A stretch of 64,000 nt of DNA from Leptolyngbya sp. FACHB-321. GTDB taxonomy: Bacteria > Cyanobacteriota > Cyanobacteriia > Leptolyngbyales > Leptolyngbyaceae. A model generated the notes under the pieces. The model was given only the letters and a program-made list of their open reading frames with translations, had not been told where the DNA came from and ran no database searches. The translations under genes and the position numbers were made by a program. Below are positions 9,636-17,343 of this stretch, piece by piece; position 1 is the first letter of the stretch; each line of letters begins with the position of its first letter. The stretch lies in the NCBI RefSeq assembly GCF_014695975.1, contig NZ_JACJPI010000014.1, positions 37,788 to 101,787 on the forward strand. The letters are read 5' to 3'.

Positions 9636-10211
9636 TCACACTCGATCGCCAATTTCACCGCCTCCTTGCCAAAACGCTAGCGGGTCTTTGGTTGGCAGAT
9701 AGCTTGGATAAAAGCGCAGACTGTCTTCCCTTCCAGCCTGATAGGGTGGAAGGGCGATTGCCAAACCCAGACAGAGATGAGCCAGCGATCGAGCAAATTG
9801 CGGATGATGTCCGGGAGTGCCTGCATGAGCATGGGCATATTCGTGAGCCACAACTAGCAGCCAGTCTTCCGGCATGACCCGCCCCACATCAATCAGAATT
9901 GAGATGGGCGTGGTCTGTAAATTACAGAGTGCATCCAGTCCAAAGGCTTGAGCCAGGGGTGCCGCAAAAATTTGAACCAATGGCTGCTCCCAGGAGTGAA
10001 AGCAAGCGTGGCAAGCCTCAAGGCAGACATTAAGCTGAGCATTGACCGCTTCAATATGTTCACTGATCCAGGTGCAGATGCGATCACGGTGCTCCATATC
10101 ATGCACCCGATCGACCATCTCAGGCTTCAGCGCAAGACTACGAACGCCATACAAGTAATCCAGCCCACGAGTAAAGGGATCACGGCTGGTTGTCATGATC
10201 AGTGAAGCCAT
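9636..10211 (-). CDS. Conserved protein with an HEXXH metal motif
   Basis: The roughly 191-residue product has the zinc-protease-like motif VVAHEYAHAHAGTPGH near residue 130, i.e. HEYAH followed by further His residues. Upstream is an all-helical region with DRICTWISEHIEAVNAQLN. Cyanobacterial conserved hypothetical proteins of this type are often annotated only as hypothetical; peptidase activity is inferred from the motif alone. No signal peptide is present, so it is cytoplasmic. The ATG at 10211 lies 6 bp after the cpcS stop and is preceded by TAAGGG, so the two genes are translated from one message. That ties it to phycobiliprotein maturation or turnover, by context only. An ATG 15 bases further in is an alternative start. 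Confidence 0.7.
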   Translation of the reverse strand: MASLIMTTSRDPFTRGLDYLYGVRSLALKPEMVDRVHDMEHRDRICTWISEHIEAVNAQLNVCLEACHACFHSWEQPLVQIFAAPLAQAFGLDALCNLQTTPISILIDVGRVMPEDWLLVVAHEYAHAHAGTPGHHPQFARSLAHLCLGLAIALPPYQAGREDSLRFYPSYLPTKDPLAFWQGGGEIGDRV

Positions 10212-10217
10212 CAACCC

Positions 10218-10850
10218 TTACCAACCGAAAAAGGAAACGTATTTGGCGGGTTGCGCGGCAGTCTTAAGGGTGTCGGTCGGTAGATTAGATGAGTTAGCGT
10301 TTTCTTGGCTAGCGGCACCCTCTGGCGCATCTTGAAGGCGGGATTCAGTACAGAAGGTTGCTGTAGCAAAACCACCAAAGCGTTTCACTGTGCTGGTTCT
10401 CATCCTGAGATTGGGGCTGGGAAACCAGAAGCGCTCGATCGAACTCATCGTTTCATACTCGGTCGTCAGCACTAACGCATCTTCATCATCCATGTGGTAC
10501 TGCCCAGCCACGGGGACAATTTCGGCGTAGCCCCGTTCGCGCAACAATGTGCCCTGTTGGGGTTGTTCAGTATCTGGAATCAGGGCAAAAACGGTAGTCC
10601 CTTCATGGTTTTCATCATCTTTATCCCAACCCATCGCTCCATGCCAGGAGACAAAGGCACCGCCGATCGCTCGCTTAGGGTCAACCTCATGAAGTTGGCA
10701 GATCTCAACAATTTTAGGATGATCAGCGGCAAGCGCCTCAACTTGAATCTCAGAGCCACCTGCCTCAGCACGTTTAAAGGCAAGGTGATGGGTGGTGCGC
10801 TGCGATTGCCAGCGTCCTGTACTCAGTTGAAAAAACTCCATGACATTCAT
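10218..10850 (-). CDS. cpcS: CpcS-type phycobiliprotein chromophore lyase
   Basis: The product is a CpeS/CpcS-family bilin lyase, a lipocalin-like beta barrel that attaches phycocyanobilin to Cys84-type sites of phycobiliprotein subunits. Landmarks are MEFFQLSTGRWQSQRTTHHL at the start, GGAFVSWHGAMGWDKDD in the middle and SIERFWFPSPNLRMRTSTVKR near residue 145. The ATG at 10850 matches the usual family start; a GTG at 10874 would add eight residues. The C terminus has an unusual Ser/Asn/Ala-rich tail of about 35 residues (QENANSSNLPTDTLKTA) before VSFFGW. Length without this tail fits the family (~170-195). It is the first gene of a two-gene unit with the HEXXH protein and lies near cpcG. Confidence 0.92.
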   Translation of the reverse strand: MNVMEFFQLSTGRWQSQRTTHHLAFKRAEAGGSEIQVEALAADHPKIVEICQLHEVDPKRAIGGAFVSWHGAMGWDKDDENHEGTTVFALIPDTEQPQQGTLLRERGYAEIVPVAGQYHMDDEDALVLTTEYETMSSIERFWFPSPNLRMRTSTVKRFGGFATATFCTESRLQDAPEGAASQENANSSNLPTDTLKTAAQPAKYVSFFGW

Positions 10851-11060
10851 AGGTAGCAATTTAACTCCAGGCACAATAGTTCAATCGTTACGCCGACGAT
10901 CGCTGCACAAACACGTCGCGCATTGGGTAACGCTGTCTTCTCCATCATAAAACCGCAACGCAACCTCAGACCCACCCAGCGTGAGCAAACTTGAGTACCT
11001 TTTGGGGAAAGAGCTTTTTAACAGCGCTGCATCGGAGTGTTTGCGGTTATTTAATGCTGT

Positions 11061-13202
11061 CTAATAGTAGGGATAGGTCATCACTTGCATTTGAGCCACC
11101 AGATAGAGCGGTTGCTGCTTTCTACCACGTACCAGTGACACACTCAGAAGACACCAGATTCTGCGTCCATCCTTGTGCAGGTAGCGCTTTTTAAGATGGT
11201 GGTAAGAAATTTCGCCAGCCAGGAGTCTCTGGACAGATGCCATTGTTGCGTCGAGATCGTCAGGATCGGTGATTTCCTGAAAGGTTAATGTCAGTAGTTC
11301 TGCCTCAGAATAGCCAAGCATTTTACAAAATGACGCATTCACCTGTAAAAAGCGTCCGTCTGGAGCGGCAAGGCTCATTGCAACAGCCGTTGTATCAAAC
11401 GCACTCCGAAAACGCTGTTCGCTTTCAAAGAGTGCGGCTTCTGCCTGTTTGCGTTCGGTAATGTCTCGATAAATGCTTAGAAGGCACGTCTGTCCTTCTA
11501 ACTCAATGATGTCGGAAGATACCAATACCGTTCTTAATTGCCCCTGCTTGTTGCGATAGTCAATCTCGACATCACGAACACGATGGTGAGTACGCAGCAG
11601 TTGCTCAAAGCGATCGACCTGTGCTGGGTTGGCTGGCAAGTTTAAGCTGACCGCGCTTTGTCCGATCACTTCCTCACGGGTATAGCCAGTAAACTCCAAA
11701 AAACGGTCATTGACATCAATGTAGCGACGGGCGAATAGCAAGGCAATGGTAATGGCATCGGGACTAGCACGAAAGACTTTCGTAAACTTTGCTTCTGACT
11801 CTTGCAGTGCAATCTTCACCTGGTCAAGCGATTTTTGCAGATGCACCGCCATTTGGTTAAACGAGTGTACCAATACCTCTAATTCGGCAACCCTACTGTC
11901 ATCCTCTACGGGGTAGTGCCATTCTCCCAGTGCCAGTTCGCGGCTGGCTCGACTCAGCCGCAAAATGGGTCGAGCAATCCAGGAAGAGGTTAACCAGCCC
12001 AGGAGGGTTGCAGTGATTAAGGTGCCGATGCAAAGCCAAAGTGTGAGGCGATTATTAGCGCTGATTGCCTCTGCAAAGTCGGCTTCCGACAGAACTACAA
12101 CTGCTAGCCAGTTAAGGTTTTGGTCACGTCCTATCGGTTCGACATATACAAAATAACGCTGGCGATCGACGTCAAGACGAAACTGCTGGCGGCTCTGAAT
12201 GCGATCGAACGACTTGAAGCGCTCAACAACCGATGAAGCCGCCTGCTGGGTCAAAAAGTCATGGCTGCTGACAGCATTGAGCCGCCGATACGCAACGACT
12301 GAAGGTGGCGCTACTGTGGCTGGCAATACGTCGACTGGCGTTAACTCCGAGCGTTTTTTCTCACGCAAGAAGCGACGGAAGGGTTGGTTGTCATCCGAGT
12401 TTGCCACCATCAAGCCATTTGACTCAACGATAAACACTCGATCGGTTTCAGCAATTTTTAGGTGCTGGAGCGCACGACTCAAGTCTGATAGCGAAGCCGA
12501 CGCTGCCAAAACGCCCTGAAAGCGATTAGCGCGATCATAAAGCGGCTGTAAATGCATAGCTGTCAGACTTGGTTCCTCTGCTGCTGTCAGCCGAACTGAC
12601 AAGCGCCAAAGTGGTTTTTTCGCCGACTTTGCTGCCAGAAACCAGGACTCTGTAGCCTGACGTTCAAGATCATTAAAGCTGCCAAGTCCCGGTAATAGGA
12701 ATGTTTCAGCACTTTCGATTGAGGGGCGGTTCAGCTCGTCATGACTGGCTGTCTTTGAGGCGGGAAGCGCAATTAAGTCACCACTTCGCTTCACCACTGC
12801 CAGAAAATTGTTGCGCGCATCTACCAGTGCCACTGAATTTACATCAGCAAAGATTTTTAGCTGATGCTTGAAGTAGCGTTCAAGGATGGGGCGATCGTTC
12901 ACATCCAAAAGCTCAAACTGCATAATTGCCGCGTTGTTACGAGTCACTTCCGCAGGCGTTTGCAGGTGCTGCGATAGACGTTGCTCAACGCGATCGCCAA
13001 CCCCTGAGGCTAACTGCCCAGCAAGATTACTAATCACCTGCTGCCCATTGCAGTAAGAAAGATAGCCAGTCAGCCCCACTGCTGCTATAACCTGCAACAC
13101 AAATGGCACCACCAGCACAGCTAGCAAGGGCGCTTTCCCATCAAAACGAGGCAGAGGAAAAAACGGTGGATAGCGCAACGTTGTCCCAGAAAGACGACAC
13201 AA
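11061..13202 (-). CDS. Cache-HAMP-PAS-PAS sensor protein without an output domain
   Basis: The 713-residue product starts with a membrane segment near residues 26-50, then a large periplasmic Cache-like sensing region to about 380. A second membrane helix (LTLWLCIGTLITATLLGWL) and a HAMP segment (RPILRLSRASRELALGEW) follow. Two PAS domains come next: the first near 475-590 with YRDITERKQAEAALFESE, the second near 595-710. The protein stops at LYLVAQMQVMTYPYY, exactly where a DITERK link to a kinase or GGDEF domain is normally seen. No kinase, GGDEF or methyl-accepting domain is present in any frame downstream. It may signal through partners or be a truncated kinase. The start is uncertain; TTG at 13202 is the only one giving the first membrane helix with an N-terminal tail. 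Confidence 0.85.
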   Translation of the reverse strand: MCRLSGTTLRYPPFFPLPRFDGKAPLLAVLVVPFVLQVIAAVGLTGYLSYCNGQQVISNLAGQLASGVGDRVEQRLSQHLQTPAEVTRNNAAIMQFELLDVNDRPILERYFKHQLKIFADVNSVALVDARNNFLAVVKRSGDLIALPASKTASHDELNRPSIESAETFLLPGLGSFNDLERQATESWFLAAKSAKKPLWRLSVRLTAAEEPSLTAMHLQPLYDRANRFQGVLAASASLSDLSRALQHLKIAETDRVFIVESNGLMVANSDDNQPFRRFLREKKRSELTPVDVLPATVAPPSVVAYRRLNAVSSHDFLTQQAASSVVERFKSFDRIQSRQQFRLDVDRQRYFVYVEPIGRDQNLNWLAVVVLSEADFAEAISANNRLTLWLCIGTLITATLLGWLTSSWIARPILRLSRASRELALGEWHYPVEDDSRVAELEVLVHSFNQMAVHLQKSLDQVKIALQESEAKFTKVFRASPDAITIALLFARRYIDVNDRFLEFTGYTREEVIGQSAVSLNLPANPAQVDRFEQLLRTHHRVRDVEIDYRNKQGQLRTVLVSSDIIELEGQTCLLSIYRDITERKQAEAALFESEQRFRSAFDTTAVAMSLAAPDGRFLQVNASFCKMLGYSEAELLTLTFQEITDPDDLDATMASVQRLLAGEISYHHLKKRYLHKDGRRIWCLLSVSLVRGRKQQPLYLVAQMQVMTYPYY

Positions 13203-13687
13203 ACTTATAACACAGACCGCGCAGCTACTAGCATGGCATTAACGCACGCACTCAAAGCAAACGCTCATGCTATCAGGCGATTGATCCTGCGCTCACAAGT
13301 AAACCAAGCTTATGCACAAACAGTATTGTAGCTGAGCGAGTTTCGGGGCTTGCAGTATTGTTGGTCAATCTGAAGGCTAGCGTTATGCCTTAGATCACTC
13401 AACGAAGACAAAAGTAATTAAGTTGATAGGCAGCCAAACATAATTGCTAGCTTTTCCTTTATCTGAGAGCGAGCGCTTATGACGCAGACTATGGAGCGAC
13501 GATGGGCTTTGAGGATGGAGTCTGCTGTTTAGCTTATAGCAGTTGAAGAGAGCTAGGACAGATTGGGGTTCCTAGTTCTGCTTCTAGTAAGGGTTTTACT
13601 TAATCCTTTAGCCTTTTGCTATACGAGCGAATCAGTTGCCGTTGTCCAATGTTTGTTAGTCTGAGCAGGAGCAGTGAAGCAAAACGC
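13203..13687. other. Intergenic region between divergent genes
   Basis: It lies between the minus-strand PAS sensor and the plus-strand permease. The permease frame stays open to 13616, but the stretch before the ATG at 13688 does not look membrane-like. No hairpin, repeat or RNA was recognised. Confidence 0.4.
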
Positions 13688-14470
13688 ATGAAACGCTATT
13701 GGAAGGTCTTGCAGTTGTTTTGGGCAACGGCGATCGCGGCTGAGTTGGAGTATCGGCTGAACTTTTTGTTGGCAGCACTTAGTAGTTTAGGTGGGCTGGC
13801 AGGAAGCCTCTTTGGGCTGTTTTTGTTTTACCGCACAGGTTATTCCTTTCAGAACTGGAGTTGGGAGCAAGCACTGGTGGTGCTGGGCATCTTTACCATC
13901 CTCCAAGGGTTTTCTAGTACCTTTCTGGCACCCAATTTAAACCGCATTGTGCGCCATATTCAGCAGGGTACGCTCGATTTTGTGCTGCTGAAGCCAATTA
14001 GCTCACAGTTCTGGCTTTCAACGCATACACTCTCGCCGTGGGGCGTGCCGGATCTGGTGTTTGGGCTTGCTGTTGTCGGTTATGCGGGGTCAAAATTGGG
14101 ACTACAAGCGAGTTATTATTTGCTCAGCCTGGTGCCGATCGCCTTTGGTTTTCTGACTCTCTACAGCCTCTGGTTCATTCTGGGCGCAATGAGCATTTGG
14201 TTCGTCAAAATCTATAACGTGACGGAAGTGTTACGGGGTTTACTAGAAGCGGGGCGCTACCCGATGGTGGCATATCCCACTGCCTACCGTTTTTTCTTTA
14301 CGTTTGTTGTTCCCGTTGCTTTCCTGACCACCGTTCCAGCAGAAGTCATCCTTGGTCGTGGCGAAATCGGCTGGACTCTGGCAGCAGGACTACTAGCGAT
14401 CGCACTACTCTTTGCTTCTGCTGCCTTCTGGCGGTTTGCACTCCGCTTCTATACCAGTGCGTCGAGTTGA
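13688..14470 (+). CDS. ABC-2 type transporter permease
   Basis: The product from the ATG at 13688 has 260 residues and six hydrophobic segments, as in the ABC-2 permease family (formerly DUF990-like). The N terminus MKRYWKVLQLFWATAIAAEL and the region NRIVRHIQQGTLDFVLLKPI with its conserved LLKP are typical of exporter permeases of this type. The C terminus ends FWRFALRFYTSAS. It sits in the inner membrane and would need a separate ATPase and usually a second permease; neither is adjacent, which is common for cyanobacterial versions. Substrate unknown. The longer frame starting at 13616 is rejected because it would add a Cys/Ser-rich non-hydrophobic leader. Confidence 0.85.
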   Translation: MKRYWKVLQLFWATAIAAELEYRLNFLLAALSSLGGLAGSLFGLFLFYRTGYSFQNWSWEQALVVLGIFTILQGFSSTFLAPNLNRIVRHIQQGTLDFVLLKPISSQFWLSTHTLSPWGVPDLVFGLAVVGYAGSKLGLQASYYLLSLVPIAFGFLTLYSLWFILGAMSIWFVKIYNVTEVLRGLLEAGRYPMVAYPTAYRFFFTFVVPVAFLTTVPAEVILGRGEIGWTLAAGLLAIALLFASAAFWRFALRFYTSASS

Positions 14471-14507
14471 GATTCCTCCTGCCCCCTCTGCTCCCCCTGC
14501 TTGCCAC

Positions 14508-15122
14508 TCACCCCTCTCTCCTCACTTGCTCCAAGTCTTGCGGCGTGTTGCAGTTAAATAGCATTTGAGCATCATGAAGTGGCAGTTCTTGGACAAATTC
14601 CTGGGCAAGCCAGGACTGAAAGGAACGATCGCCGCGCTCGATCGCCGCTCGTAAACTTGCTAAACAGCTCGTCCGGTAGAAGCCACAGAGAGGCTCCCAG
14701 CCTTTTGTTGAACGAGGAAGAAGGGCGACTGAGTCTCCTACGTGTTCTAAAGCGTTAGCCCACTGTTGCAGTTGTTCACCCGACAAGTAGGGTAAATCGC
14801 ACGCTAGCAGCAGCACCCATTCTGTCTTCGCTTCTGGTTGTAGCGTCTCTAGCGCTTGAGCAAAGCCGATCAACGGTCCATGCGGCGTGTTTTCGCCTGG
14901 TAGCGAATATTCCTGGATTAGATGGCAGGCCGGTGGCACGATCGCTCGATACCGTTCTGGGCGAAAGGTAATGACATAGACGATCGGTGTGCATTGCAAT
15001 GCAATATCACACACTCGCTGGAGTAAGGGCACGCCCTGGATCGCAACCAGCGCTTTATCCTGCCCCATGCGCTTGCTCTGCCCGCCAGCAAGGACGATCG
15101 CAGCAAGTAGTGACATTGTCAT
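14508..15122 (-). CDS. mobA: Molybdenum cofactor guanylyltransferase MobA
   Basis: The 204-residue protein carries the nucleotidyltransferase signature IVLAGGQSKRMGQDKALV at its N terminus, HGPLIGFAQALE for nucleotide binding near residue 80, and LLACDLPYLSGEQL near residue 103, whose Asp binds Mg2+. This fits MobA, which transfers GMP from GTP to molybdopterin to form the MGD cofactor used by nitrate reductase in cyanobacteria. The protein is cytoplasmic and of standard length. The start ATG is preceded by AAGGATG. It lies 17 bp downstream of the FemAB-like gene on the same strand, so they may share a transcript, though no functional link is obvious. Confidence 0.9.
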   Translation of the reverse strand: MTMSLLAAIVLAGGQSKRMGQDKALVAIQGVPLLQRVCDIALQCTPIVYVITFRPERYRAIVPPACHLIQEYSLPGENTPHGPLIGFAQALETLQPEAKTEWVLLLACDLPYLSGEQLQQWANALEHVGDSVALLPRSTKGWEPLCGFYRTSCLASLRAAIERGDRSFQSWLAQEFVQELPLHDAQMLFNCNTPQDLEQVRREG

Positions 15123-15139
15123 CCTTCCTTAAAATCGCT

Positions 15140-16333
15140 CTACTCGCAGTTCAGTGCTGCATCCTCTTGTTTAAAGGGCAATCCCTGGTTGATAGCGTCC
15201 ATTTCGCGCTGTTCCATGTCATTCACCTGACCAATGTAAGAACGAAACAGTTGCATCAAGCGGGGATTATAAAAGCGATGCAGCGAGTGATTAGAAGTTG
15301 CTGGAAAGCCGCGTCGTTTTTTATGCCGTCCACCCGCACCCGGATCAAAGGTTTTAATACCGTTTGCAATCGCCCACTCGATCGGTGTGTAGTAGCAAGC
15401 GTCAAAGTGGAGGCAGTCAATATCCTGAAATGATCCCCAGTAGCGACCGTAGAGCTTAGTGCCCTTCGTGAGGCAGAAGGACATCCCGATCGGCTGTGGG
15501 CTCTTGTCTTCATAAGCGGCAACAAACACCACGCGATCGCGGTAGTTGGGATAGAGTTGCTCAAAAAAAGTAGGGGTCAGGTATTTACTACCCCACCAGC
15601 CAAACTTGTCGCAGGTATCGCTGTAAAAGCTGTACATCAACGGGAAGAGAGTTGGTGGAATGTCATCGCCCGTCAGTGTGCGAATCGTCAGCCCTGCTTT
15701 TTCGACGGCTTTGCGTTCTCGCTTAATGTTGCGGCGTTGGTTCGCATTAAACGCGCCCAAGTAATCGTCAAAGGATTGGTAGTCCTGATTCTGCCAGATA
15801 AAGCTGTGGTGCAGCCAGCTAAGAAAGCCGTGTCGTTCCATCGTCGATCGCCATTCTGGGTCAGCATACAGAAAATTGCAGCCGGAAATATTGTTGCGAA
15901 CGCAAAACTGGTCGATCGCATTGACCATAAGCCCCGTCAGTTCGTCTTCATCCTCTCCCGGTGCAATCAAAAAGCGATAGCCTTCCGCAGGCGTAAAGGG
16001 AGACATCCCCAGCAGCTTGGGATAATACTCAATGCCCAAACGACTTGCTACATCTGCCCACTGGTGATCAAACACAAATTCACCATAGCTGTGTCCTTTC
16101 ACATACAACGGTGCAACGGCAATCAAGTTGCGGTCTCGCCAGATGGTTAAGTGGTTGGGCAACCAGCCTGCCTCAGCCGTGGTGCTGCCAGATGTTTCCA
16201 TATTATGCAGCCACTCCCACTCAAAGAACGGCGTTTGCAGGGGCAGCGCGAGAGCATCCCATGCCGCTTGAGGCACATCGTCAAGGCTGTTGATCCAGGC
16301 GATCGAGTAGCGAGGCTTCAGTGATTCCACCAT
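15140..16333 (-). CDS. FemAB-like / GNAT-fold acyltransferase
   Basis: The 397-residue protein belongs to the peptidogalycan-biosynthesis / FemAB-like group (PF04339 type) with a duplicated GNAT fold. Landmarks are AAWDALALPLQTPFFEWEWL at the N terminus, YLGAFNANQRRNIKRERKAV near 200 and IEWAIANGIKTFDPGAGGRH near 325, followed by KKRRGFPATSNHSLHRF. Members are thought to use aminoacyl-tRNA or acyl-CoA donors, but substrates of the cyanobacterial branch are not established. No signal peptide. It is the first gene of a probable two-gene unit with mobA. Upstream is a heptamer repeat tract (16387-16435), which may separate it from the RibD-like gene. Confidence 0.85.
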   Translation of the reverse strand: MVESLKPRYSIAWINSLDDVPQAAWDALALPLQTPFFEWEWLHNMETSGSTTAEAGWLPNHLTIWRDRNLIAVAPLYVKGHSYGEFVFDHQWADVASRLGIEYYPKLLGMSPFTPAEGYRFLIAPGEDEDELTGLMVNAIDQFCVRNNISGCNFLYADPEWRSTMERHGFLSWLHHSFIWQNQDYQSFDDYLGAFNANQRRNIKRERKAVEKAGLTIRTLTGDDIPPTLFPLMYSFYSDTCDKFGWWGSKYLTPTFFEQLYPNYRDRVVFVAAYEDKSPQPIGMSFCLTKGTKLYGRYWGSFQDIDCLHFDACYYTPIEWAIANGIKTFDPGAGGRHKKRRGFPATSNHSLHRFYNPRLMQLFRSYIGQVNDMEQREMDAINQGLPFKQEDAALNCE

Positions 16334-16386
16334 ACAAGGGCTTGAAGGACTTCATATAGCGTAATACATTGGCAGAGGAGAGTGGG

Positions 16387-16435
16387 AAGGCAGAAGGCAG
16401 AGGGCAGAAGGCAAAAGGTAAAAGCTGACGGCTGA
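16387..16435. repeat. STRR heptamer tract (seven units)
   Basis: Seven consecutive heptamers are in register: AAGGCAG, AAGGCAG, AGGGCAG, AAGGCAA, AAGGTAA, AAGCTGA, CGGCTGA. Degenerate short tandemly repeated repetitive (STRR) heptamers of this sort are a known feature of filamentous cyanobacterial genomes. The tract lies 13 bp after the stop of the RibD-like gene. Confidence 0.85.
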
Positions 16436-16448
16436 GCGCTAAATCAGC

Positions 16449-17192
16449 TTAAACTTTCTTCACGCGATAGTGTAGAAACACTTCATCGTCAATTGTTTTT
16501 ACCTCTAGAAGCTGTAGACGGGGTGCTAACGCTGCCATTATCCCTTTACCGTCTACAGGTGTAGGCGCAGCGACTCCACCCAAGAGCAAAGGGCAGACTG
16601 TCAGCCACAGTTCATCGAGCAGATTTGCCTCTAGCAAGGACGCGACTAAGGCTCCACCACCCAACACTGCAAGGGTTTTCAGTCCTGATCCCCACAATTG
16701 TCCAAAGGCTGCCTGCCAATCAATGGTTTCGATCGGGGTTTCTGTTACTAGAAGGCGCTCAAAGGCTTCGCTTTCTTGCCATAGTCGTGCCCCTGCTGGG
16801 GTGGTGAGCAACCAACGAGGCACAGGTTGACGAAAAAACGGCAGTTGAGGATCAAGCGCTGCCGATCGCGAACAAACAATCTGTACAGGCTGTAGCGGCT
16901 TGCCCTGCTGCTGGCGTTGCTCTAACAGCTCAGGTCGCACTACTCGCAGTGTTGTGCCATACGCTCTTAAGGTGCCTGCCCCTAACAAAACACCATCAAC
17001 TAACGCCACCTGCCGTTCTAAATGAGCCTTATCTTGAGCGGAGCCAAAGCGTGCAGCGGTACGGCTAGCATCAGCAATTTTGCCATCCGCACTCATCGCT
17101 AGAATCACAGTGGTTGTAGGGCGGGTTTCTTGCTCACGGTTACCCGCAACTTTGATGTTTAAATCTGCTTCCAACTGGAATAATCGGCGCAA
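16449..17192 (-). CDS. RibD C-terminal-type (pyrimidine reductase / DHFR-fold) protein
   Basis: The 247-residue product resembles the reductase domain of RibD (PF01872), which reduces the ribosyl group of 5-amino-6-ribosylaminouracil phosphate with NADPH in riboflavin synthesis. Landmarks are TTTVILAMSADGKIADASR near residue 26-45, VDGVLLGAGTLRAYGTTL near 83, and the NADPH-binding LAVLGGGALVASLL near 195. The deaminase domain of true RibD is missing, so it is a stand-alone reductase; it may serve riboflavin or another pterin-like pathway. The N-terminal ~24 residues before the fold are unusual and begin at a TTG; a later internal start is possible. It is monocistronic and ends beside an STRR tract. 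Confidence 0.83.
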   Translation of the reverse strand: MRRLFQLEADLNIKVAGNREQETRPTTTVILAMSADGKIADASRTAARFGSAQDKAHLERQVALVDGVLLGAGTLRAYGTTLRVVRPELLEQRQQQGKPLQPVQIVCSRSAALDPQLPFFRQPVPRWLLTTPAGARLWQESEAFERLLVTETPIETIDWQAAFGQLWGSGLKTLAVLGGGALVASLLEANLLDELWLTVCPLLLGGVAAPTPVDGKGIMAALAPRLQLLEVKTIDDEVFLHYRVKKV

Positions 17193-17343
17193 CCGTTGTA
17201 ATAATTGTGGTTAGTCCTTCCTTAAGAGCAGTTTAGCTGTAGCATTGGCGATCGTCGCGCATACGGATGGGGTATGTAAGGGCAATATCTTTTGGAGTTG
17301 ATCGTGGTGGCTGTTGGGTATTGCACTTCCGTCTAAACGTCCT

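Noticed and set aside
9530..9877. A 115-codon plus-strand frame
   Set aside because: It is the complement of the HEXXH protein gene, which has the conserved motif and operon context.
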